NCBI GenBank assembly: GCA_964530165.1
Contig: CAZGYE010000096.1
Location: forward strand, 1-17,403
From: CAZGYE01 sp964530165
Lineage (GTDB): Bacteria > Planctomycetota > Planctomycetia > Planctomycetales > Planctomycetaceae
Reading direction: 5' to 3'
Length of the DNA: 17,403 nucleotides
Below the pieces are notes generated by a model, which saw only the letters and a list, made by a program, of their open reading frames with translations, did no database searches and had not been told where the DNA came from. Shown one piece after another: positions 7,073-14,076 of the stretch. Both the position numbers and the translations under genes were made by a program. Numbering within the stretch: position 1 is the first letter of the stretch; each line of letters starts with the position of its first letter.

Positions 7073-8911
7073 CTAGCGTCCCTCTCGCGGACCACGCCGC
7101 CCGGCTGGCGGGGCGGCCCCGTTCTGCCGGCGGCGGCGCATGGCGTCGCCGATCTCCGCTTTGTCGATCGAGCCGTCGCCGTTGCTGTCGAGCCGGTCGA
7201 AGGCCGTCCGCATGCGTTCGGGAAGCTCGTTGCGACTGAGCTTGCCGTCGCCGTCCTTGTCAAACTGCATCAGGTCGAACGATTTCGCTCCTGGGCGCCG
7301 GCCACCGGCAGCGGTGGTGGTGGCGCGGTCGCCGGGCTGTTGCTGGGCCGGATCGGACTCCTTCTTCGGTCCCAGGTCCTTTGCGCTCCGTTGCTCCGGA
7401 CCGGCATTCTCTGGGCCGGCCGGCGGGGAATCGAACCGTTTGCGATCCGCGTCTTCGTCGGGCAGTTCTTCCTCTCTGGCTTCCGGGACAAACGCGCGCG
7501 GATTGAGCAGCACCTTGTCTCCTTCTGCCACGCCGTCGGTGATCTCGATCAGCTTGTCGTTCGTCCGGCCCAGGAGCACAGGCCGCCGTTGAGGTCCTTC
7601 GGGAGTCTGGACCCAGCAGAAGAACTTGCCGCGCTGCTCGACAACCGCCTGCACCGGAACCGCCAGCACGTCGTCGAGGTCCTCGACGAGGATTTCGACT
7701 TGGGCGCTCATGCCCGGTTTCAAGCTGGTTGCCTCGCCTTCGATCTGCACGATGGTTTCGTACTCTTTCACGTCGGACGAAAACCACGAGCTGCTCGCCG
7801 CCTGATTGGCGATGGAGACGACTTTGCCTTGCATTTGGCGACCCATGACGTCGATGCGGGCGGGCATCCCGGGACGAATCTGATCGACCTTGGTTTCGTG
7901 GACCATGACCTTCACCTGCATGTTTGCCAGGTCGGGCAACCGAACGAGGGTCTGCTGCTCGCGGACTTTGGCCCCCTCTTCAATCTGGATTGTCTGCGAA
8001 CTGTGATGCCGGCTGCCACTATCGTTGGCGTAGACGACCATGCCTTTTTGCGGCGCTTTGATCTCGCAGTGTTCAAACTGTTCCAGCAGTCGTTCTTTGC
8101 GGGCTTCTTCCAGATCGTAGGCAGCCTGTTCGGAACGCTTCTTGGCCTCGGCCGTGTCGCGCTGGCTTTGGAGATCCTTGAGGGTCTTGGCCTTGGTGAA
8201 TTCCTCCAGGACCATCTTGGCCGTCTTGGCCGATTCGAGCTCCAGCTCAGACCGCTTGACGGCGAACTGATCGGCCTCGAGCTGCAGCGGCGTCACAAAG
8301 CCCTTTTTGGCCATTTGTTGTGTGTGCGCCAGCAGGTTCTGGGCGCTGCGAAGGTTCTCCATGGCGATCGTGATCTGCGCTTCCAGGTCCTGCCGCTCCT
8401 GGATGAACGTTCCCTTGAGATACTCCTCGATGGAGATCTTGGCGACCTCGAATTCCTCTTCCGCCTGGATCTTGGCCGCCTTGGCCTTCTCCAGGGTGAT
8501 CTCCTGGGCGCTGAGTTCGTCTTCGATACTGGACCGGTCGAGCCGGACAATCAGGTCGCCCTCGTCGACTTCCTTCCCGTCCTCCACGATCCACAAGATC
8601 GAGCTGCCGCCCTTCACACGACATTTGATGTCGATGTTGCTGGCGCTCTCAATGTTGCCGTCCTCAGTGACGGTGATGATGAGCGGTCCGCGCGTCACCG
8701 TGTGCGTCATGGCTCCCGTCGAGGGCGGAGCCGTCGTGAACGCGGTGATCTGCGGCCACACGACGGCAATCAGCCCGACAAGCAAGACGAGCAACAAGAC
8801 GCCGATCAACCATCCTCGGAAACCGGACCGGGGAGTCGGCCGTTCCGGTCGCGCAAATGCAGGTTCCGGTTCGGTGACCGACGAGGAATGCGGTTTGGTC
8901 GTCAGCGACAT
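7073..8911 (-). CDS. HlyD/MacA-family efflux adaptor with C-terminal EF-hand pair
   Basis: A periplasmic adaptor of 612 aa linking an inner-membrane permease to a TolC-type channel. Residues 33-52 are a membrane anchor (WLIGVLLLVLLVGLIAVVWP). Then come a first barrel/lipoyl half (about 70-125, EDGKEVDEGDLIVRLDRS), a long charged coiled-coil hairpin (about 126-280), a second lipoyl half (APQKGMVVYAN, 286-296), and beta-barrel and membrane-proximal domains (about 330-475; PGMPARIDVMG, VPVQAVVEQRGKFFCWVQT, VAEGDKVLLNPRAF). After a Pro/Glu/Lys-rich linker (about 476-545) sit two EF-hand loops, D551-E562 (DKDGDGKLSRNE) and D575-E586 (DSNGDGSIDKAE), with Asp/Asn at the usual ligand positions and Glu at position 12. 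The tail is Arg-rich. EF-hands are not part of ordinary MacA. GAGGA precedes ATG 8911; tolC ends 75 bases upstream. Confidence 0.92.
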   Translation of the reverse strand: MSLTTKPHSSSVTEPEPAFARPERPTPRSGFRGWLIGVLLLVLLVGLIAVVWPQITAFTTAPPSTGAMTHTVTRGPLIITVTEDGNIESASNIDIKCRVKGGSSILWIVEDGKEVDEGDLIVRLDRSSIEDELSAQEITLEKAKAAKIQAEEEFEVAKISIEEYLKGTFIQERQDLEAQITIAMENLRSAQNLLAHTQQMAKKGFVTPLQLEADQFAVKRSELELESAKTAKMVLEEFTKAKTLKDLQSQRDTAEAKKRSEQAAYDLEEARKERLLEQFEHCEIKAPQKGMVVYANDSGSRHHSSQTIQIEEGAKVREQQTLVRLPDLANMQVKVMVHETKVDQIRPGMPARIDVMGRQMQGKVVSIANQAASSSWFSSDVKEYETIVQIEGEATSLKPGMSAQVEILVEDLDDVLAVPVQAVVEQRGKFFCWVQTPEGPQRRPVLLGRTNDKLIEITDGVAEGDKVLLNPRAFVPEAREEELPDEDADRKRFDSPPAGPENAGPEQRSAKDLGPKKESDPAQQQPGDRATTTAAGGRRPGAKSFDLMQFDKDGDGKLSRNELPERMRTAFDRLDSNGDGSIDKAEIGDAMRRRRQNGAAPPAGRRGPREGR

Positions 8912-8986
8912 CGGTTCTTCCTCGCACGTCTCTGCTCGATGAGTGGATTGCCTGAGTACCGATTATCACGCACTGGTCCACTTGTT

Positions 8987-11707
8987 TCAATGAGAATCGC
9001 GCGGCGTTTCCGAGGTCGGCGCCGGCGGCACGAAGTGGTCGCCGGCGTCGTCCGGTTTGCAGGGGCCGCTTCCGCCCTGAAACCACACTGCGGGAACGGG
9101 GGGCGGCAACGGATATTCCTGCCCGGTGGCTCGCAAGGCCTCGTCCAGCGGTTCGTCGATCCAGAGGCCGTTCTCATCGATTCGCATGACGCCCAGGTCT
9201 CGCATCAGCCCCATGCGTCCTGCGTAGTAGTTCAGCCAGACGCTCATGAAGTTGTTCTGCGCATCGCGCAAAGCTTCCAGTGCGTCGACCAGATCGCGTG
9301 TCAGCGTCGGTCCGAATTGGGCCGGCGGCTGACCCGGCAAAACCGGCGGAACCGGTGCGGCCAGCTTCAAACGCGCCTGATCGACGCGGCGCACGGCAAT
9401 GGCCACCGCGCGGCGCTGGATCTCCAGATTGACCTCCAGTTGCTTCAGTCCTCGCAAAGTCTGCCGAAGACCGCGGTTCACATTGTCTTCAAATTGAATC
9501 AACTGCCGGCGGGCTTGCTGGTAGTTGATCAACTGTTGTCGAAAATTGTTGCGTTCCAAGAGCCGAGTCAACGGCGCGTCGAATCGCACACCGGCGCGGA
9601 GGCTTCCCGTCGGTCCTCGGAACCGAAGCAGGTTCTCGCCGCCGAGCGTCCCGAGGTCGCCCTCGAAGAAGATGTCCAGATTCGACTCCAGCGCGTTGGC
9701 GTTGAACTCAATCAGCCGCCAACTGTCCACCAGGGCCGCCCGGTTGTTCATCCAATCCAGCCGGTTGGCGCGGGCGATGGCCAGGGCCTCTTGCGGAGAC
9801 AACTCAATTGTCTCCAGCAAGACCGACTCCAGCCGCGCCCGGGCCTGGATCAGCGACAGCTCTCCCACAAGATTCAACAGCTCCGTATTCAGCACCACCA
9901 GTTCCTGGGCCGATTTGCGGCGTGTTGTGGGTGTCAGTTGCCCGGTCAGCTTCGAAAACGTCCGGGCGGTTGTTTCGACGCGGGCCTTCAGCTCGTTGAA
10001 GTCATCCGCGAGTTTCTGCTTGTCTTCGAGAAAGCGCTTCCGCTGCTTGGGGCTCATGCCCTTTTGGCGTTCGTCCGACCGCGATTCGAACAGGTTCAGG
10101 TCGGCCGCGACGACCTCAAACTGTGCCGTCAGCCGTCGACGCAATGCCTCCAGCCGCTCGAACGCCTGCTGAAGATCTTCGATCGTCGGCTCGTCCAATT
10201 CTCCGAACTCTTCGATGAAATCGGCGATGCCGGTTTCCAAGGCGCTCAACTTCGGATCGATGAATTGAAAGGGACGGACCAGTGAATCGTCCAGTTCGAC
10301 CGGCAAGTCGGGTGGCAACCCGAGTGTGGAGATCAGGAAGTTTTCCAACGCGTTCTGCAAACGATTCTCCGCTTGGAGCAATTGGGCCCGCTCGGTCTCG
10401 ATGCTCTGCTGAAACTGCAACACCTGGTCCAGACCGATCAAGCCGGCCTGTTGGTTCGCTTCCAGCAGGGCGAGCGTCCGCAACTGGAGATTCAGGCTGT
10501 CCTGGCGGTTTTGCAACTGCTGCAGAGTCTGCAAGAGACCGATGAATCCGCCGACTTCGCCGGCGCCGCCGCCGGCGCCAAAGGTTCCGCCGGCGCCGCC
10601 TCCGCCGCCTCCTCCGCCTGTTCCGAATGAACCGCCGCCGAATCCGGTTGCCGCACCGACGCCGCCGAAACCGCCGCTGCCCTGCCCGGTAAAGCCAGTC
10701 AGCCCGGTTCCACCCAAGAAGCCGCCGCGCCGACGTGGGGCGGGGACGCCTCCATCGCTGCCGATCGCCAACTGGGTGTAGAAACCCTGACGAAAGTGCT
10801 GGAAGGCGCGTAAGTTCGCCAACAACGTCCGCTCGGCGATGGTCAGTTGCTCCAAAGCCACCGCCCGGCCGCCGGCGCGCAGCAACGGCTGGATCAGGCT
10901 GAAGTTCAACAACGATGTCGTGACGTGCGTATCGGGTCCGAAAAACTGCCACACAAACGAATTGGCAAAGCCCACCAAAAGCTCGCCCGCGGTGGCAAAT
11001 CGTCTGTTCAGCAGAAGATCGGTATCGGTGCGCAAGGTGTTCCTCTCACCGCCGGGGCCGCGCCTGGCCCCCAGGTGCTCGAAGGTCGTGTCGTTGCCGC
11101 CGAAGAACTGCACGTCAAACCGGAACCGTTCGGTGCTGGTGTCCAGAGCTGAGAGGTACACCGTTTCCAGTTGCTGCTGATACCGGGGCGAGTGGATCAA
11201 AGCCAACCGCATCGCGTCTTCAATCCGCAGCTTCACTGATCCGTCTTGAGTCTGTGTGGTGTATTGGGCCAAGTAGGTTCGCCAAGACGGGTTCTCCAGC
11301 TCGTCGATGTCACCGTTGTCGTGCCAGTGCGAGTAACCCTTCATTCCGTCGACACAGTGCATCAATTCGTGCGAGGAGGGATCGTCGGGGGGCATGGGGG
11401 GGTGATCGGGATCATAGGGGTCGTAGAATCGGCTGCGCGGATCCATCTCGATCGTGAAGTCGGGAAGCGCCCAACGGGGATCGTCCGATTTCTCGAGAAC
11501 CAGCCGCGATGCTTCACGGTCGGCCTGCTTGCGATAGTAAGCACGGTTGCAGCCGAGGGAGACGAGGACCGCCGCCAAACCCAGCACGCCGAACAGCCGC
11601 ACGGTCCATGTTCGGTACCACACGGCCCGTGCACCAATCATGCTCCACCGGCCGCGTGAAGTGGCCGTCGCAGCGAACGGTTGATGGTGCTCACGAGCTG
11701 CGCTCAT
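8987..11707 (-). CDS. Large TolC-family outer-membrane efflux protein
   Basis: An outer-membrane channel of 906 aa, about twice the usual TolC length, likely the exit duct for the adaptor and permease downstream. The N-terminus has a hydrophobic signal (about 36-52) before Cys53 (VSLGCNRAYYRKQADRE), suggesting a lipoprotein although the lipobox is not canonical. Residues about 160-310 and 390-870 carry the helical OEP repeats (IEDAMRLALIHSPRYQQQLE, LSLIQARARLESVLLETIELSPQEALAIARANRLDWMNNRAALVDSW). A Gly-rich, low-complexity insertion occupies about 318-390 (genomic 10538-10756), and a long coiled region about 480-600 adds further length. The start at 11707 overlaps the marR stop as ATGA and has AGGA 10 nt upstream. 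A start at 11641 is possible but its Shine-Dalgarno-like GGTGGAG is too close. Confidence 0.9.
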   Translation of the reverse strand: MSAAREHHQPFAATATSRGRWSMIGARAVWYRTWTVRLFGVLGLAAVLVSLGCNRAYYRKQADREASRLVLEKSDDPRWALPDFTIEMDPRSRFYDPYDPDHPPMPPDDPSSHELMHCVDGMKGYSHWHDNGDIDELENPSWRTYLAQYTTQTQDGSVKLRIEDAMRLALIHSPRYQQQLETVYLSALDTSTERFRFDVQFFGGNDTTFEHLGARRGPGGERNTLRTDTDLLLNRRFATAGELLVGFANSFVWQFFGPDTHVTTSLLNFSLIQPLLRAGGRAVALEQLTIAERTLLANLRAFQHFRQGFYTQLAIGSDGGVPAPRRRGGFLGGTGLTGFTGQGSGGFGGVGAATGFGGGSFGTGGGGGGGGAGGTFGAGGGAGEVGGFIGLLQTLQQLQNRQDSLNLQLRTLALLEANQQAGLIGLDQVLQFQQSIETERAQLLQAENRLQNALENFLISTLGLPPDLPVELDDSLVRPFQFIDPKLSALETGIADFIEEFGELDEPTIEDLQQAFERLEALRRRLTAQFEVVAADLNLFESRSDERQKGMSPKQRKRFLEDKQKLADDFNELKARVETTARTFSKLTGQLTPTTRRKSAQELVVLNTELLNLVGELSLIQARARLESVLLETIELSPQEALAIARANRLDWMNNRAALVDSWRLIEFNANALESNLDIFFEGDLGTLGGENLLRFRGPTGSLRAGVRFDAPLTRLLERNNFRQQLINYQQARRQLIQFEDNVNRGLRQTLRGLKQLEVNLEIQRRAVAIAVRRVDQARLKLAAPVPPVLPGQPPAQFGPTLTRDLVDALEALRDAQNNFMSVWLNYYAGRMGLMRDLGVMRIDENGLWIDEPLDEALRATGQEYPLPPPVPAVWFQGGSGPCKPDDAGDHFVPPAPTSETPRDSH
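10538..10756 (-). repeat. Low-complexity Gly-coding insert in the TolC-like gene
   Basis: About 73 codons are dominated by glycine, with Phe, Ala, Thr and Ser, including a run of eight consecutive Gly (residues 365-371 and neighbours). On the plus strand this reads as GCC/CCG-type triplet runs around 10555-10635. The stretch is in frame with the gene and sits between two helical OEP halves. It may be a surface or periplasmic loop that varies in length between strains by replication slippage. Confidence 0.75.
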
Positions 11708-12255
11708 GGCTGGCAGTTCCTGGATGGAGGCGTTGCACTCAACAGTCCTCGCGACTCAGCGGCAGCGTTCCTCTTCGAAAGTTCTGCAATTAGCAACTCC
11801 AGCAGTGCGGAGAACGATTGCTTCTGACCCGAATCGAATTGGCGCAGCAGGTTGTCCATCCGCCGGTTGTGACAGGAGTCGATCTGCTCGAGCACCTGCC
11901 GGCCTTGCGGCGTGAGCATCAGCACCCGCTTGCGACGGTCGGTCTTCGAGCGCAGGCGGTAGAGCAGGCCGTCGTTACGCATGCGCTCGACCAGCATGCT
12001 GATGCTCGACTCCGATTGGTTCAACTGCTCGGCCAGTTCCGTCTGTGAACAGCCCACCGGCGAGGCGGCCCGCACTCTTGAGAGCACTGCGTGGCGGACG
12101 TCATTCAGACCGAATTCGGAAAAGTGAGCGGTCAAGATGGTGCGCAGCAGGTGCGCTGATCGCAGCAGCAGATCGACAATCTCCGCCGCCAAATTCGGGA
12201 CCCCGGCGACAGCCTCTTCTGTGTGTGTTTCGGCGTGTGAAAGGGAATGCGACAT
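11704..12255 (-). CDS. MarR-family transcriptional regulator
   Basis: A winged-helix DNA-binding repressor or activator of 183 aa, probably controlling the efflux operon it heads. Residues 24-60 form the N-terminal dimerisation helix region. The winged helix lies at about 68-115: CSQTELAEQLNQSESSISMLVERM holds the helix-turn-helix and YRLRSKTDRRKRVLMLTPQG the wing with its conserved DxRR and T-x-x-G. The C-terminal helices (about 118-162) complete the dimer interface. The start at 12255 was chosen because the family domain begins shortly after it. The longer reading from 12507 adds 84 Arg-rich residues without family resemblance. The stop overlaps the tolC start by 4 bases, indicating translational coupling. 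The upstream Shine-Dalgarno is weak. The ligand is unknown. Confidence 0.88.
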   Translation of the reverse strand: MSHSLSHAETHTEEAVAGVPNLAAEIVDLLLRSAHLLRTILTAHFSEFGLNDVRHAVLSRVRAASPVGCSQTELAEQLNQSESSISMLVERMRNDGLLYRLRSKTDRRKRVLMLTPQGRQVLEQIDSCHNRRMDNLLRQFDSGQKQSFSALLELLIAELSKRNAAAESRGLLSATPPSRNCQP

Positions 12256-12495
12256 CGCGGTTCTGCCGGAAAGTGGCACGATAGTGCACCTACTCATACT
12301 TCGGACGCAAACCGTTCGCGCCTGAAGGATTTTTCGGCAGAATCCGCAAATGTTGCCCCATCCGCCACGTCGCCTCCCAGCAGAGCGTCGCCAACGACAC
12401 GCTGGCAATCGCCGGGCATCTCTGCGTAGACTGACCGCAGTCCTGGACGCACCGGGAGCGGCAACTTTGGACAGGTAATCAGGCGGGAGAAACCA
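12256..12495. promoter_or_regulatory. Divergent intergenic region (marR operon / sulfatase)
   Basis: This 240-base gap between two outward-facing genes should hold promoters for the leftward marR-efflux operon and the rightward sulfatase. No strong hexamer pair was found. A near-direct repeat, AGTGGCAC at 12272-12279 and AGTGCAC at 12283-12289, lies 11 bases apart (one helical turn), close to the marR start, and is a weak operator candidate for autoregulation. GGGAGA at 12485-12490 is the sulfatase ribosome binding site. Confidence 0.4.
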
Positions 12496-13926
12496 ATGAG
12501 ACGACATGCCAGCGGAAGAAGACCCTCATTCTTGGCAATCATGGTCTGTTTTTGCTGCTTGGCGGTTGCGGCCGAGGGGGCTGCGGCAGCTGAAGGCGAC
12601 ACGCGGCCGAACATCGTGGTCATCTTCGCCGACGATCTCGGCTACGGCGACTTGACCTGTTTCGGCCATCCGACCATCCACACGCCGCAGCTGGACCGCA
12701 TGGCTGCCGAGGGGATACGCTTCACACAGTTCTACGCGGCAGCGTCAGTCTGCACGCCCAGCCGGGCCGCCCTGATGACCGGACGCTTGCCCATCCGCAA
12801 CGGCATGTGCAGCGATCGCCGGCGGGTGCTCTTTCCGAACTCAGGCGGTGGCATCCCGGCTGAAGAAATCACGCTGGCCGAGGCCCTCAAAACGAAAGGC
12901 TACGCCACCACGTGCATCGGCAAGTGGCACCTCGGCCATTTGCCACAGTTCCTGCCGACTAGCAACGGGTTCGATTCGTACTTCGGCATTCCCTATTCGA
13001 ACGACATGGACCGTGTGGCCGATTCCCCCAAAGGCCGCGAGCCCTTCTGGAATCCCAAGGTCGAATACTGGAACGTGCCTTTGATGAGAAACGAGAAGAT
13101 CGTCGAACGGCCGGCCGATCAGACGACCATCACCCGGCGCTACACCGAAGAAGCGATCCGGTTCATCCGCGACCACAAGGACGGGCCGTTCTTCTTGTAC
13201 CTGCCGCACAACCTGCCACACGTGCCGTTGTTCCGCTCGAAGAAGTTCGTCGGTCACAGTCTTCGCGGACTCTACGGCGACGTGGTCGAGGAAATCGACT
13301 GGAGCGTAGGACAGATTCTCGGGATGCTGCGGCAGCTCAAACTCGATCGCAACACCATTGTCTGGTTCACCAGCGACAACGGGCCGTGGTTGATCTTTCA
13401 CGATCACGGCGGATCGGCCGGGCTGCTGCGAGAAGGCAAAGGGAGCACGTGGGAAGGCGGCATGCGCGAACCGACGCTGGCCTGGTGGCCCGGCAGAATC
13501 CCGGCGGGCATGGTCACGCCGGAACTCGGCAGCACGATGGACATCTTCACCACCAGCCTCAAATTGGCCGGCGCCCAAGTCCCGCAGGACCGGGTCATTG
13601 ACGGCGTCGATTTACAGCCCGTGCTGTTCGGAACCGGAAAAAGCCCGCGCAAGACGATGTTCTACTACCGTGGCACCCGTCTGATGGCCGTCCGGCACGG
13701 AGCGTGGAAGGCTCACTTCATCACCCAACCGGCCTACCGACGCGAAGCCCCCAAAGAGCACGACCCGCCGGAACTGTATCACCTGGAGCACGATCCATCA
13801 GAGAAATACGACGTCTCGGCCGACCACCCCGACGTCATCGCCGAGATCAAAAAAATCGCCGAAGAACACAAAGCCGCGTTGAAGGCCCCGCCGTCGCAAC
13901 TGGAGATTCCCCTTACGAACAACTGA
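12496..13926 (+). CDS. Secreted sulfatase (Cys-type, formylglycine-dependent)
   Basis: An exported sulfate-ester hydrolase, 476 aa, of the arylsulfatase family. A signal peptide spans about 1-32 (FLAIMVCFCCLAVAAEGAAAA). The fold begins at RPNIVVIFADDLGYGD, with metal-ligand Asp46 and Asp47. The C-x-P-S-R core is at 86-90 (CTPSRAALMTGR); Cys86 should be oxidised to formylglycine by a maturation enzyme not encoded here. Other active-site candidates are Lys143 and His145 (GKWHLG), His238/His242 (LPHNLPHVP), Asp294-Asn295 (FTSDNGPW) and Lys315. The C-terminal subdomain (RGTRLMAVRHGAWKAHF...ELYHLEHDPSEKYDVS) is typical. The length is normal. GGGAGA precedes ATG 12496. A sugar symporter follows 150 bases downstream on the same strand, which suggests sulfated glycan degradation; the exact substrate cannot be told. 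Confidence 0.95.
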   Translation: MRRHASGRRPSFLAIMVCFCCLAVAAEGAAAAEGDTRPNIVVIFADDLGYGDLTCFGHPTIHTPQLDRMAAEGIRFTQFYAAASVCTPSRAALMTGRLPIRNGMCSDRRRVLFPNSGGGIPAEEITLAEALKTKGYATTCIGKWHLGHLPQFLPTSNGFDSYFGIPYSNDMDRVADSPKGREPFWNPKVEYWNVPLMRNEKIVERPADQTTITRRYTEEAIRFIRDHKDGPFFLYLPHNLPHVPLFRSKKFVGHSLRGLYGDVVEEIDWSVGQILGMLRQLKLDRNTIVWFTSDNGPWLIFHDHGGSAGLLREGKGSTWEGGMREPTLAWWPGRIPAGMVTPELGSTMDIFTTSLKLAGAQVPQDRVIDGVDLQPVLFGTGKSPRKTMFYYRGTRLMAVRHGAWKAHFITQPAYRREAPKEHDPPELYHLEHDPSEKYDVSADHPDVIAEIKKIAEEHKAALKAPPSQLEIPLTNN

Positions 13927-14061
13927 TGAGACGAATCTGCGAATTCACTGGTTGTAACTTCAAGACCGAAGAAACCGCAGAGAAACCGATGCCGTTGGGC
14001 ATACTGGGGACGTTCTCTTCTCAACGCGATCGTTTCGGTCGGCACCACTAACAACTTGGGT

Positions 14062-14068
14062 GGAAGGG
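14062..14068 (+). promoter_or_regulatory. Ribosome binding site that sets the symporter start
   Basis: GGAAGGG lies 8 nt before ATG 14077. The alternative start, TTG at 14056, would place this Shine-Dalgarno inside the coding sequence and adds only seven residues. Confidence 0.6.
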
Positions 14069-14076
14069 CACTGATT

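Noticed and set aside
7340..10285. A 981-codon open frame on the plus strand, antisense to the adaptor and TolC-like genes
   Set aside because: Its translation has no recognisable domain, and both opposing genes have full family signatures. High-GC codon use on the minus strand readily leaves a stop-free antisense frame.
12256..12507. N-terminal extension of the MarR protein to 12507
   Set aside because: The extra 84 residues are Arg-rich and unlike the family, and they would consume the whole divergent promoter region.
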